Assembly (NCBI RefSeq): GCF_024220585.1
Contig: NZ_JAMXKF010000012.1
Span: 428 to 64,427, forward strand
Source of the DNA: Dyadobacter diqingensis
GTDB lineage: Bacteria; Bacteroidota; Bacteroidia; Cytophagales; Spirosomataceae
Direction of reading: 5' to 3'
DNA: 64,000 nucleotides
Both the position numbers and the translations under genes were made by a program. Every line of letters starts with the position of its first letter. Position 1 is the first letter of the stretch. Below the pieces are notes generated by a model. That model had not been told where the DNA came from. It did no database searches and saw only the letters and a program-made list of their open reading frames with translations. This document shows positions 16,625 to 26,489 of the stretch, in pieces.

Positions 16625-16779
16625 CGGCTGTCAGCTTTCGGCAATCGGCGGGCCGCCCCGGCCAGAAAATTTCCCGAGCGATAATTTTAAAACAGAAAAC
16701 CTGTTTCTTACATCCATTTCCCTTAATTTTCCTGTAAAGAAATTAACAGCCGAAAGCAAATTGCCAGCAGCTGAAAGCC
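16625..16779. repeat. Intergenic inverted-repeat region
   Basis: CGGCTGTCAGCTTTCGGC (16625-16642) reappears in partly inverted form as ACAGCCGAAAGC (16746-16757) and CAGCTGAAAGCC (16767-16778). A GC-rich patch lies between. The motifs look like a short dispersed intergenic repeat, but only this locus in the window shows it. Confidence 0.4.
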
Positions 16780-16788
16780 AACATCTAT

Positions 16789-19701
16789 ATGCCTTCCTTC
16801 CTCAACCAAGTAGCCAATCATATTTTAGAACAAAACGGCACCGAACTGGACCGTATCAGCATCGTTGTCCCTACCCGGCGCGCGGCATTTTTTGTCATGC
16901 AGGAATTGGCTAATAACACTACAAAGGCCATTATAAGCCCTAAGGTGGAAGCTGTGGATGATTTTGTGGAAGGAATTTGCACGCTGGAAATAGAAGATCC
17001 GGTTCACCTGTTTTTTGAGCTTTACGAGACATTCAAGGAAATAGATCCGGATGTTCAGTTTGACCGTTTTATGGGATGGGCTTCCGTACTGCTGAGTGAC
17101 CTGGACAAAATTGATCAGTACCTTGTCAAAACCGACTATCTGTTCGATTATCTGTCTGAAGCAAAGGCAATTACACGATGGCAGGAGAATTTGCCGGAGG
17201 GTAAAACGCTCAAAAACAGCGGTGGCACCAAACAGTATTTTACGCTTTTTGAAAATATAAAAACGGTATACAGCACTTTCCGTCAACGGTTATTTGAAAA
17301 GGGAAAAGCATACCGCGGCATGGCTTACAGGCAGCTTGCAGAAGATGTCGACACGTTGCTGCTGCAAAGAACGGATAATGACAAAATCTATTTTGCCGGC
17401 TTTAATGCCTTTACCGAATCTGAAAAACGGATTGTAACGGCGTTGGTAAAAAAAGGCAGAGCTGAGGTTCTGTGGGACACCGACCGCTATTATATGTCGG
17501 AAAATACCGGCGTTGAGGCGGGTAAAAGTCTGCGGGAATATCAGGCGCAGAAAGTATTCGGAACGTGGAACTGGACGGACGACAATTTGCTGACGACCAA
17601 AAAGAATATCACAGTGTACGGCGTTCCGAACGCCACCTTGCAAACCAAAGTGGCAGGCCAGCTTTATGCCGCCATGAAGGCCCATGACATCCCCGATCAG
17701 CCCATTTCCACGGCAATTGTTCTGGCGGACGAAAACCTTTTAACACCGATGTTGTATTCGCTGGATGAAGAAATCAAAGATTTCAACATTACCATGGGAC
17801 TTTCTCTGCGGAATTCGATGTTGTACACGCTGATCGACAGCGTTTTTGAGTTGCAGCAGAACGTTGTCGAATTTAGGAACAAAGACGGCCGCAATGTGCG
17901 CATTCCGAAGTTCAACCATAAGTCTATCAGCAAGGTACTGAACCATCCTTTTATCCGGCACTATGAGCATGCTGTGTTAAGGCCGGCCACAACCGAAATC
18001 AACACGATTATCCAGGAAACACTCTGGCAGATCACGGATGGAAACAGGGTTTTCCTGAGCTCGGAAGAACTGCTGGAACTGGGACAGGGAAATGTTTTGT
18101 TCGAAACTTTATTTAAACACTGGCCAAGAAATAACTCAAAGCTGGTCATCCAAACCTTTTATAACCTGATCGATATTCTACGGGAGGTTTACAAGGAATA
18201 TAAAAATGCGCTTGAAACAGAGTATCTCTACCTTTTTTACACGCTGCTGAAACAATTTGAACAAACACTGGAAGACCGTCCCGAGATCATAACGCTGAAA
18301 ACGCTCCGGTCTTTCATGTTTGAGCTGATCCGCCAGACGCGGATACCTTTCAGCGGTGAGCCTATAAGCTCTTTACAGATTCTGGGCATGCTCGAAACCC
18401 GGGCACTGGATTTTGAAAGAATCATTATCCTCTCTGTAAATGAGGGTACCATTCCGCAGGCCAAACGTCAGAATTCACTGATACCTTTTGATGCAGCACA
18501 GGCCGTGGGCTTGCCTACCCATCAGCATCAGGAAGCCGTGATGTCCTATCATTTTTACAGGTTATTGCAGCGTGCTTCCGAAATTCATATGCTTTACACG
18601 AGCACAAATGATGCACCGGGAGGCGGTGAAAAAAGTCGTTTTATCCAGCAGATCGAATTTGAACTGGCCCAGTACAATCCTGAAATCAGGATTCAGAACA
18701 AGACTGTTTCCTTTGCCAAAAAACCATCGGAAGAGTTAAGCGAAGATGTACCGAAAGATGCCGCCATGCTGGCTGCGATTCGCAGATATCTTTCAGGAAA
18801 AGGTATTTACCCGACACATTTAAATGAGCTGATCCGTTGCTCCATGCAGTTTTACCTCAAACATATTGTCGGGGTAAAAGAAGCAGAAGATGTAGAAGAG
18901 GAACTCGGCATGGATAAAATCGGGACGTGGATACATGCGAGCCTGGAAAAGCTGGACCAGGATTTCTTTTTACATGAAAAAGATCCCACGGAGGATCAGA
19001 TCAAAATCATTTTACGTGACGAATTCGACAGGTTATTCCGTGGTTATATCACTGATCTTGGTTTAAATAAAATATACTATCACGTTGGTGAACAGCAGAT
19101 TCTATCGTTTATCAGACATCAGATCAGCCAGCAGCCACGGCGTAAAATACTGGCAGCAGAACAGCCGCTACGTACCACGCTGACATTGAACCTGCAAAAC
19201 GAGGATACGATAGTCCACGTTGGCGGAAAAATAGACCGAATTGAACTGAGCGGTGATCACACCCTTTATGTGATGGACTATAAAACCGGCAGTGTAGAAC
19301 TTACCGGGAAACAGAAAGTTGCCGATCCGGAGCGACGAGAGGAAATTATTCGTACCGATCCGGACAGAAAGGCCGGATATGTGCGCCAGTTATGGCTTTA
19401 CGAATACCTGATGTACCGCAAAATGCAGGACGAACAAGGGCTTACGATCGGTGGAAAAACCTATGAGTTTGGACAATATCTTGTCCGATCCGGCTTTTAC
19501 TCTTTCCGTGACCCGACTAACCTGATTGCAAACCCGCTGGAATTGACCGAAGGCTTGGATGCAGCGCATTTTATTCAAAAATCGGAGCGGCTTCTCACTG
19601 AAATACTCGATAACTTACTTGACCCGGAAATCCCGTTCCGGAAAACAGACGATCTGAATGTCTGTACGTATTGTGATTTTACGGGAATTTGCGGTCGGTA
19701 G
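16789..19701 (+). CDS. AddB-like PD-(D/E)XK nuclease with Fe-S cluster
   Basis: The 970-aa protein follows the AddB layout: an N-terminal helicase-like part (residues 1-650), with VVPTRRAAFFVMQEL near 25 where a helicase would have its P-loop, and a C-terminal nuclease domain. The nuclease has YVMDYKTG (motif D-x-K near 826-833) and KIGTWIHASLE. Cysteines at 684 (IRCSMQF) and 959, 962, 968 (CTYCDFTGIC) match the one-plus-three spacing of the Fe-S cluster in AddB. The family processes double-strand breaks for recombination. The ATP-binding helicase partner (AddA) is not next to it. The missing canonical Walker A suggests an inactive helicase domain. Confidence 0.88.
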   Translation: MPSFLNQVANHILEQNGTELDRISIVVPTRRAAFFVMQELANNTTKAIISPKVEAVDDFVEGICTLEIEDPVHLFFELYETFKEIDPDVQFDRFMGWASVLLSDLDKIDQYLVKTDYLFDYLSEAKAITRWQENLPEGKTLKNSGGTKQYFTLFENIKTVYSTFRQRLFEKGKAYRGMAYRQLAEDVDTLLLQRTDNDKIYFAGFNAFTESEKRIVTALVKKGRAEVLWDTDRYYMSENTGVEAGKSLREYQAQKVFGTWNWTDDNLLTTKKNITVYGVPNATLQTKVAGQLYAAMKAHDIPDQPISTAIVLADENLLTPMLYSLDEEIKDFNITMGLSLRNSMLYTLIDSVFELQQNVVEFRNKDGRNVRIPKFNHKSISKVLNHPFIRHYEHAVLRPATTEINTIIQETLWQITDGNRVFLSSEELLELGQGNVLFETLFKHWPRNNSKLVIQTFYNLIDILREVYKEYKNALETEYLYLFYTLLKQFEQTLEDRPEIITLKTLRSFMFELIRQTRIPFSGEPISSLQILGMLETRALDFERIIILSVNEGTIPQAKRQNSLIPFDAAQAVGLPTHQHQEAVMSYHFYRLLQRASEIHMLYTSTNDAPGGGEKSRFIQQIEFELAQYNPEIRIQNKTVSFAKKPSEELSEDVPKDAAMLAAIRRYLSGKGIYPTHLNELIRCSMQFYLKHIVGVKEAEDVEEELGMDKIGTWIHASLEKLDQDFFLHEKDPTEDQIKIILRDEFDRLFRGYITDLGLNKIYYHVGEQQILSFIRHQISQQPRRKILAAEQPLRTTLTLNLQNEDTIVHVGGKIDRIELSGDHTLYVMDYKTGSVELTGKQKVADPERREEIIRTDPDRKAGYVRQLWLYEYLMYRKMQDEQGLTIGGKTYEFGQYLVRSGFYSFRDPTNLIANPLELTEGLDAAHFIQKSERLLTEILDNLLDPEIPFRKTDDLNVCTYCDFTGICGR

Positions 19702-19707
19702 AAAGGA

Positions 19708-19902
19708 TCAGGAAGATATCGCCTGATCGTTCAGGTGATATCTTCTTCTGATGTTATTGATAAGAAATTTCTTTTGTGCAGTAAAACTTTCCGGATGCAT
19801 TGTCTTAAAAATATCCTCCCACTCTGCATATCTTCCATGATCTGCCTTTTGAAAAGCATCAGAATCTATTTTCTTCCCTTTGAGATATTCTTCAAATTCC
19901 AT
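19708..19902 (-). CDS. Small conserved hypothetical protein
   Basis: A 64-residue soluble protein (MEFEEYLKGKKID ... MHPESFTAQKKFLINNIRRR). It resembles a small protein I believe is widespread in Bacteroidota, with an E-W-x-x-x-F then MHPxSFTAQKxFLIN pattern. No function is known to me. Its stop lies 7 bp from the stop of the nuclease gene on the other strand. Confidence 0.65.
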   Translation of the reverse strand: MEFEEYLKGKKIDSDAFQKADHGRYAEWEDIFKTMHPESFTAQKKFLINNIRRRYHLNDQAISS

Positions 19903-19934
19903 CCTGTAATTTTTATCCTGAATTTTAAATAAAA

Positions 19935-20672
19935 CTATTTCGCGTTGAAAAAGCCGTATTTAAAAATACAATAAATTGCCCGAACTCCGTCTTTCCAGTT
20001 GATTTTTTTTCCTTCGGCATAAGTCCGCCCGTAGTAAGAAATACCAACTTCGTAGATTCTCAAACCCGGTACTCTGGCGATTTTAGCTGTTACTTCAGGT
20101 TCAAAACCAAATCTGGTTTCGGTCAGGTTAAGCTGTTGGATGGTATCCGTTTTGAAAAGTTTGTAACAAGTCTCCATGTCCGTAAGGTTCAGGTTCGTTG
20201 CCATATTCGACAGGAACGTGAGGACAAACTTATTACCAATGGTATGCCAGAAAAACAGAATACGGTGTGGTTTTCCTCCGATAAAACGGGATCCGAAAAC
20301 GACGTCCGCATGGCCATCCCAGATCGGCTGTATTAAAATATTGTATTCTTCCGGATCGTATTCAAGATCGGCATCCTGAATAATCAGATATTCTCCCGAG
20401 GCATGTTTGATCCCTGTATGCAAAGCGGCTCCCTTGCCCTTGTTTACCTCGTGCTTCAGATAACGGATATTCAGTTCGGGATTGTTGGCTTTGTAATTCA
20501 GAATCGCCTCTTCGGTACCATCGGTTGAAAAATCGTTTACAATGATGACCTCTTTTTCAATATTATGGCTCAGCTCAACGTCCTTTATTTTATTGAGAAT
20601 TAAATGAACTGTTCTTGCTTCATTGTAAGCGGGAATAATTATTGAGAGTTTGGTAAACGGATTACTGGTCAT
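19935..20672 (-). CDS. Family 2 glycosyltransferase, DPM1/DPG synthase-like
   Basis: The 245-aa protein opens with the GT2 nucleotide-sugar motif SIIIPAYNEARTV, continues with VNDFSTDGTEE and the metal-binding DAD in IQDADLEYDPEEY (around residues 98-110), then GSRFIGG. It lacks the C-terminal membrane helices of the longer polyisoprenyl-phosphate synthases, so it resembles short dolichol-phosphate-mannose-synthase-like enzymes. These move sugar from a nucleotide donor to a lipid carrier in glycan or protein glycosylation. The acceptor cannot be read from the sequence. It lies next to, but apart from, the small hypothetical gene. Confidence 0.88.
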   Translation of the reverse strand: MTSNPFTKLSIIIPAYNEARTVHLILNKIKDVELSHNIEKEVIIVNDFSTDGTEEAILNYKANNPELNIRYLKHEVNKGKGAALHTGIKHASGEYLIIQDADLEYDPEEYNILIQPIWDGHADVVFGSRFIGGKPHRILFFWHTIGNKFVLTFLSNMATNLNLTDMETCYKLFKTDTIQQLNLTETRFGFEPEVTAKIARVPGLRIYEVGISYYGRTYAEGKKINWKDGVRAIYCIFKYGFFNAK

Positions 20673-20784
20673 TTGATAAAGTTAAGATTCACAACGTTTC
20701 CTTGGAACGGATCGAAGATCGGACTTTTATGCGAAAAAATCATAGACCGGAGTACAAAATATTACTTTTCGGTATAAATTATTT

Positions 20785-21159
20785 CTATGTTATCGCCCTT
20801 AATACAATCACCTCCTTGCGATTGCCCGGGTCAAATTTCACCATGATCCTACTTCCTGAATGTAATGGCTCTTTTCCCGTATCCGGAATAACCTGCTGAA
20901 CTTCTGCTACAAAATTCCTCCCTTTGTCGGGCTGAACCTGCATCTGTAACTTGATCTGTGGGAGATTGTTAATGTATAAGCCCGTCTCATTTGCATTCAG
21001 TACAATTGCTTCGGCCAACACTCCATTTTTTTCTATTTCCTGCACCGTCATTCTCTTCGGCTTCCCCAACATTTTGAGAAGCTTCCAGCCTGCAAAGAAC
21101 ATCACCACAATGATTGCCCCTTCCAGTATGCCCACGATCTGTATGACTATTAATTCCAT
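20785..21159 (-). CDS. Hypothetical single-pass membrane protein
   Basis: Reading from ATG 21159 (MELIVIQIVGILEGAIIVV) gives 124 residues. One N-terminal membrane helix (about 3-24) is followed by a soluble domain of short beta strands (GVLAEAIVLNANETGLYINN, QMQVQPDKGRNFVAEVQQVI, SRIMVKFDPGNRKEVIV). This pattern, a single helix and then an OB-like or DUF3592-like strand domain, is common in bacterial membrane-anchored proteins. An earlier in-frame ATG at 21189 would add ten residues. Function unknown. Confidence 0.65.
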   Translation of the reverse strand: MELIVIQIVGILEGAIIVVMFFAGWKLLKMLGKPKRMTVQEIEKNGVLAEAIVLNANETGLYINNLPQIKLQMQVQPDKGRNFVAEVQQVIPDTGKEPLHSGSRIMVKFDPGNRKEVIVLRAIT

Positions 21160-21252
21160 AATATTTGCTTTGACAACACAAAGAAACAAACGGACTATCG
21201 GAGCTTCAATAAAAGTAATTTAACGGCTAGGCTAAACAAGCAAATGGTAAAA

Positions 21253-22002
21253 TCAGCGGAAACTCAGCTGTTGCTGAACCTCATCCTTCTTCCTCCGCGA
21301 AATTTCAATCCTTGCGCCGTCAGACAATAACACCGACTCATGATTACTGCTCAATCTGACAATATGCGTTGAGTTGACGAGGTGTGATTTATGGGTTCGG
21401 ATAAAGTTGAATTCATCCAGCATTTCTTCAAAATGTTTCAAAGTTTTACTCGCCACAAAAGGACGTTTGCCAACAAGGTGAATCACGGTATAATTACGGT
21501 CTGCTTCCAGCCTCAGTATTTCGTCCAGCGTGAAGAAAAACACGCCCTGACTTGATGGAACGGCCAAACGAAAATCTTTCACTTCCTTTTTCCCGATATT
21601 CTGAACCAGATTATCAAACAGCTCTTTCTTCTGTTTTGCCGGTTTTTGTTTGTCCAGATATCGCACAATAGCAGATTTCAATTCGTCAGGATCCACCGGT
21701 TTGAGCAGATAATCCAGCGCACTGAACCTGATCGCCTGAATCGCATATTGATTATAGGCCGTTGTAAAAATGATTTCAAATGTCGGTTCTTTTAAGGATA
21801 GCAGAAAATCAAAACCATTTTTGTGAGGCATTTCCACGTCAAGAAAAACGATTCCCGGCTGATACGTTTTAAGTAAATCCAACGCACCATCAACCGAATC
21901 GGCCTGCTGTACCTCTGTTATTTCCGGAATGAAATTCACAATATAATGATTCAGCACATTTCGTGCCTTTAACTCATCATCAATGATCAGAGCCTTTATC
22001 AT
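21253..22002 (-). CDS. LytTR family response regulator
   Basis: The 249-aa protein has a receiver domain (1-120) with DDE near the start, the phosphoacceptor aspartate in IVFLDVEMPHKNG, a threonine in IIFTTAYNQ and lysine in YLLKPVDP. A C-terminal LytTR DNA-binding domain (about 150-245) contains FFTLDEILRLEADRNYTVI and FIRTHKSHLVNSTHI. It starts 10 bp after the stop of the kinase gene upstream, so both belong to one operon and it is almost surely that kinase's partner. Targets are not visible. Confidence 0.95.
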   Translation of the reverse strand: MIKALIIDDELKARNVLNHYIVNFIPEITEVQQADSVDGALDLLKTYQPGIVFLDVEMPHKNGFDFLLSLKEPTFEIIFTTAYNQYAIQAIRFSALDYLLKPVDPDELKSAIVRYLDKQKPAKQKKELFDNLVQNIGKKEVKDFRLAVPSSQGVFFFTLDEILRLEADRNYTVIHLVGKRPFVASKTLKHFEEMLDEFNFIRTHKSHLVNSTHIVRLSSNHESVLLSDGARIEISRRKKDEVQQQLSFR

Positions 22003-22012
22003 AACTGTCGAT

Positions 22013-25000
22013 TTATAGGTTTTTCAAATAAGTTGATAATTCGATTTCAATCAGTGTTCCGGTGGCCATGCCGTAGGCGTCGTATTTGTCTGTAATTTTC
22101 AAACTCGCGTGATTTCCCTGCCTTTGCAACAGATCAATCCGGTCTTTGGAAATCCGCAGCCCCTTCGATTCATGCCGTTTGGACTTGCTGTTTTGCTCTC
22201 TCAGTTCAAAGGATTTCCGCCTGCCTATGCCGTTATCTTCGATGCGGCACAGAAATACTTCTTCATCAATCTTGCGGAACTCTATGATCAGTTCCCGCTC
22301 ACCGTTTTTATGCATCAAGCCGTGCCACAAGGCATTTTCTACGTATGGCTGCACCAGCATGGAAGGCAGACAGATCTGATCCTCCTCCAATTCATCATCC
22401 ATCATGATGATGTAGGAAAAACTCTGTTCGAAACGCATCTGCTCCAATTCCAGGTACAATTCCAACACCTCCCGCTCCTCCTCTACCGTCACCAGATTTC
22501 GGCCCGAGTTATTAAGCACCATCCTGAAAAGTTTCGAGAATTTGTTCAGATATTTGCTCGCCTCTCCGTACTTCTCCGTGACGATACATTCCTGAATACT
22601 GTTCAGACAGTTGAAAACAAAATGCGGGTTCATCTGGGCCCGCAAAGCCATCAGTTGACTTTCTGCCAGCATTTTATTGATTTCAAGCAGCATAATTTCC
22701 TTTTCCTGCGCCTGTCCTTCGGCAATGGCTTCGGCGATTTTATTGGCACTTATGGAAGCAATAGTCGTCAGGGCTTTGGCGTGATCTTCCGTAAAAAAAT
22801 ACTTACGGCTATGTTCCGAGTCGATAACCCCGATCACCCTGCCGTCGTGCAGGATCGGAACTGCTATCTCTGACCGCCTGACTTCGTCGTCAACAATATA
22901 CCTGTCGTCTTTTCTGGTGTCACCAATAATGAGTGGCTTGCCAACGGAAGCAGCTGTCCCCACAATTCCTTTCCCTACCTCTATTTCAATGGGGTTGATA
23001 ATTTCATGCCCTTTTGGGTTTTTAGGACCATAGGCAGCTTTTTGTACCAGCCTGTTTTTTTCTGTATCCAGCAAATACACCACACAATCCTCAAACCTTA
23101 ACTGAGAGATACAGTTACGGGCAATATCCCAGCAAATTTCATTCACCGAGTTTTCGCCATATACCGAATTGGCAAAATAATCGATCGTTTTTTCAATATT
23201 TCTTCTCTGTTTTCTGACCTGCAAGTTTTTATATACCAGAAACAAAAGCACCAGAGCAGTTAAAAAGCAAACAAAATAGAACCACCAGCTTTGCCACCAA
23301 TGCGGTTTTACGAGGACGTTGAGCACGGTGATGTCTTTCATCCATTTCCCGTTTTCATCTGTACTCCTCACTTTGAAAATGTAGGTACCAGGTAAAAGAT
23401 TGGTATAAGAAGCTGTAATCCCGCGTCCCGCATTAACCCAATCTTTATCAATACCTTCGAGCTGAAAACTGTATTGCAGCGAAGGAATATCACGGTGACT
23501 TAGAGATGCGTACTGAAAAGTCAGATAATCCTGATTGGGCTCAACTTCAAGAAAACCATTGTTTTCAAAGTCTGATTTTTCTTCCCCGAAAATTTTGACA
23601 GAGGTAAGATGCGGCGGCTTTTTCACGGGCATTCCTGCAAACCGGAAAGGGTCGATAACCACGATATGATCCAGCATAACGGCGTACACTTTCCCGTTCG
23701 CAATGGTCAGATTGTTCCAGTAATCCTGTAAAGTTTTGCCAAGATCAATTTCCACTTTCGTAACTGCCCTGGTATTCGGATTAAAAAACATAAGCCCCTC
23801 CCTGCTGGCAGCCCAAACGGCACCACGCGCATCGATACCAATACTGGAAATGTGGTCATAAAAAAGTCCGTTGCTGGTGTCAACACTATCGATTACAGCA
23901 CCCTTTTTGTTCATTTTCAAAATGCCGCGACCCGCAGGGGCAGCCCATATGTTACCACCCTGATCTTCAACCAGTTTACTAACATAAAACTCATGCGGAT
24001 TAAACACCGGTAGAATTGAAAACCGCTCGGTGGCATAGTCAAATTTCAACAGGCCGGTTCCATTCATTGAAAAGTAAATGGTGTTATCCCGGAGCTGCAA
24101 GAAACTCTGGAAGTTGTTATAGGTAAACAAACCACGGGAATTGTCCTTACCATCATATCGGTCGATCTTTTTTGTCTCCGGGTCATAGCGGTAAATGGCA
24201 TCCTGCATGACATGAAACCATATTTTGCCCTTATGATCGACAAAAACAAAATTCACGAATTTATCCGCCAGATCGCCTTTGCCCAAATTCAGCCGTTCCA
24301 GCGAAGCCCCGCCTTTCTTCAAAGAGTACAAGCCATTTTCTCCCGCAAACCACCAGGTATCCTTATATTTGGCTGACATCATAAATCTGTTTCGCCGCAA
24401 ACCCGGTACAATGTATCGTCTGTAATTTCCATCAGCCATATTGTAGACCACCACCCCTTCTTCCTTGCTTGCCATGATAATATCGCCGTCGACACTGATA
24501 TGATTGGCCTGCGCAAAACCCGTCTCAAGGAAAAATCTGAAACTTGGCAGCTGATAAATAGACAGAAGCGGATATTGCGCCTGGCTCTTACTGACACCAT
24601 TGATGGTGCCGATCCAGACGTTGTTTTCCTCATCCTCAATCACATCCCGAAAATGACCGTAACCAATGGTGTAGGTTTCGTTCTGGCTGTAGGGGATCTT
24701 TTTAATCGGTTTGCCCGGTTCTTTTATAAATGCTGAGAAAAGCCAGGTCGAAATCCATAACCGGTCTTTACTATCAATGAACAATCTGTTACAACCATCG
24801 TTGATAACAATCCCGGCCAGTTCCAGATATTTCTGAATTGTATTTTTCCGCCAATCCCAAAAATTAAGCGACGGATCATCGTCACAACCGTACCAGACAT
24901 TTCCATGGCGATCCACCGCAAGGGCATGTACGTTACCAGATTTAAGAATCGGTAGATGCAGCGGGTTATTTTCTTTATTATAAACCCCTCCGGTCTTAAA

Positions 25001-25591
25001 ATCGATAAAAAATGGCTTCGTGGCGGCAATCCAAAATCCGGTCCTTGCGGTATCCCAAACCATCGCCGACAGGGCATAGTCTTCTTTATCAAGGATCTTG
25101 GCCTCAGGAAAAAGGGCGGTGACCGGAAATATTTTCCCCGAGGTATAAATATAAATTTTCGATGAAGTCCCCAATCTTGTCCCAATCCAGATCCTGTCCC
25201 TGTTATCCTTCTGGATTGAGGCGACCACGTCTTCCTTTAAACTGTCAAAGCGATGGTCTGTTGAAAAACGTCCCGTCCGTTTACTAAATAACAAAACACC
25301 TTTCCGGGTGCCGATTAGCAGCGTATCGTCTCCGTTAAAAGGCTGGATGGCATTAATGTAAGGATTCTTGATACCGTTGCCACTCTTGTATTGCTGGATT
25401 ACCGCGCCGTCATAACGGTTGAGTCCGTTTGTCGTGCCAATCCACAAAAAACCGTCGCTGTCCTTATAAAGTGCCCTGACTTGCTTGGCGCTTAGCCCAT
25501 CCTGCCATCTGAGATTTTGAAATATGGTCTGCGCCGGTAAAAATAACGGTAAAAAACAAAACAATACAATTGTAAAAATCTTCCGATACAT
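22013..25591 (-). CDS. Two-component sensor kinase with beta-propeller, Y_Y_Y and GAF domains
   Basis: I prefer ATG 25591 (MYRKIFTIVLFCFLPLF) because it starts a signal peptide; an upstream ATG at 25696 is also in frame. The periplasmic part holds propeller repeats (DGFLWIGTTNGLNRYDG, NVWIGTINGVSKS), then a Y_Y_Y domain (YSFQLEGIDKDWV, YTNLLPGTYIFKV). One membrane helix follows (WWFYFVCFLTALVLLFLVY). Inside are a GAF domain (GKGIVGTAASVGKPLIIGD) and a LytS-type kinase with histidine in MNPHFVFNCLNSIQ and an ATP-binding region (QPYVENALWHG). The GAF insertion between helix and kinase is less usual. It senses an extracytoplasmic signal; the ligand is unknown. It pairs with the LytTR regulator. 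Confidence 0.95.
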   Translation of the reverse strand: MYRKIFTIVLFCFLPLFLPAQTIFQNLRWQDGLSAKQVRALYKDSDGFLWIGTTNGLNRYDGAVIQQYKSGNGIKNPYINAIQPFNGDDTLLIGTRKGVLLFSKRTGRFSTDHRFDSLKEDVVASIQKDNRDRIWIGTRLGTSSKIYIYTSGKIFPVTALFPEAKILDKEDYALSAMVWDTARTGFWIAATKPFFIDFKTGGVYNKENNPLHLPILKSGNVHALAVDRHGNVWYGCDDDPSLNFWDWRKNTIQKYLELAGIVINDGCNRLFIDSKDRLWISTWLFSAFIKEPGKPIKKIPYSQNETYTIGYGHFRDVIEDEENNVWIGTINGVSKSQAQYPLLSIYQLPSFRFFLETGFAQANHISVDGDIIMASKEEGVVVYNMADGNYRRYIVPGLRRNRFMMSAKYKDTWWFAGENGLYSLKKGGASLERLNLGKGDLADKFVNFVFVDHKGKIWFHVMQDAIYRYDPETKKIDRYDGKDNSRGLFTYNNFQSFLQLRDNTIYFSMNGTGLLKFDYATERFSILPVFNPHEFYVSKLVEDQGGNIWAAPAGRGILKMNKKGAVIDSVDTSNGLFYDHISSIGIDARGAVWAASREGLMFFNPNTRAVTKVEIDLGKTLQDYWNNLTIANGKVYAVMLDHIVVIDPFRFAGMPVKKPPHLTSVKIFGEEKSDFENNGFLEVEPNQDYLTFQYASLSHRDIPSLQYSFQLEGIDKDWVNAGRGITASYTNLLPGTYIFKVRSTDENGKWMKDITVLNVLVKPHWWQSWWFYFVCFLTALVLLFLVYKNLQVRKQRRNIEKTIDYFANSVYGENSVNEICWDIARNCISQLRFEDCVVYLLDTEKNRLVQKAAYGPKNPKGHEIINPIEIEVGKGIVGTAASVGKPLIIGDTRKDDRYIVDDEVRRSEIAVPILHDGRVIGVIDSEHSRKYFFTEDHAKALTTIASISANKIAEAIAEGQAQEKEIMLLEINKMLAESQLMALRAQMNPHFVFNCLNSIQECIVTEKYGEASKYLNKFSKLFRMVLNNSGRNLVTVEEEREVLELYLELEQMRFEQSFSYIIMMDDELEEDQICLPSMLVQPYVENALWHGLMHKNGERELIIEFRKIDEEVFLCRIEDNGIGRRKSFELREQNSKSKRHESKGLRISKDRIDLLQRQGNHASLKITDKYDAYGMATGTLIEIELSTYLKNL

Positions 25592-25956
25592 ATTGTTGAG
25601 TTGATAAAACCTGCCTTTTAATACCCGTTCTTTGAACAATTTAAACGCTGGGATCAAAGAAAACCAATCTGATAGAATCAAAATATTATTATACAATTAC
25701 CTAAATAGTACCATCATTATCAAATGCCATCATTTGAATTTCCAAACCGGCTGGCTGGAAATCAGGTCGTTCCCGATCTTGAATCAAACCATTGAAATTC
25801 GCCTGCAATATCCGTAATTAACCACGACCATGCTAACCGTTCGCTATTTCGTGCAACCGTTTGTTCATCATTTTTGGGAAAGCAATAACAACCTGCAAAA
25901 TTCGTATCAAAATCAGATATCAACCTTTATATCAGCAGGATACTGCAACGCTGACA

Positions 25957-26241
25957 ATGATATTTTACATAATTGCTGTAACCATTAACTGTATCGCCAT
26001 CCTGCTTGTCATCGGCAATGCAGTTTACGATGCTTTCACGCTGGAATACTCCACCGGGCATAATGACATGGCGAACCTGGCAGGATTTGCGTTGGCAGCG
26101 ATCGTCGGGCTTTCCTGGTATTTGAGAAACCACGACCAGCAGCTTATCGCTAACATACTGGTTGGGGTACCGGCAGTTCCGTTATTTTTAACCGGCCTGA
26201 TGCTGCTCCTTTTGGTTGTTCTTAAACCTGACTGGAAGTAA
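25957..26241 (+). CDS. Small hypothetical membrane protein
   Basis: From ATG 25957 (MIFYIIAVTINCIAILLVIG) the protein has 94 residues and three predicted membrane helices (about 2-20, 39-53, 64-89), with a short charged loop (YSTGHNDMANL). A longer start at 25861 is in frame but its extra residues look like untranslated sequence. No family recognised. A strong terminator lies 70 bp downstream. Confidence 0.6.
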   Translation: MIFYIIAVTINCIAILLVIGNAVYDAFTLEYSTGHNDMANLAGFALAAIVGLSWYLRNHDQQLIANILVGVPAVPLFLTGLMLLLLVVLKPDWK

Positions 26242-26311
26242 ATATTAACACAGCTATTTCAACATCGCAAACATAATCCCCAGACAATTTCTATTTAACC
26301 CCATCGCTCAT

Positions 26312-26338
26312 AGCCAGACTTTACAGTCTGGCTTTTTT
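26312..26338 (+). terminator. Rho-independent terminator
   Basis: AGCCAGACT, a TTAC loop, AGTCTGGCT and then a T-run. It ends the small membrane protein transcript, and its 9-bp stem could also act on the sigma factor transcript coming from the other side. Confidence 0.9.
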
Positions 26339-26489
26339 GAAGAAATATTAAACGAAACTTTGGATTAGGTCGGTCACAAAGGCTTGCGTTGATGGGAATT
26401 GCCCCGCTAACAGTTGAGTTCTGTCACGCAAAAAATGTACTATCAGCGATATACGTAAAGTAAGGAAAATTTAGGAAAGAAGGAAAATC

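Noticed and set aside
22109..22873. A 254-codon plus-strand open frame
   Set aside because: It lies fully antisense to the kinase and GAF domains of the large sensor gene, and its peptide shows no family character.
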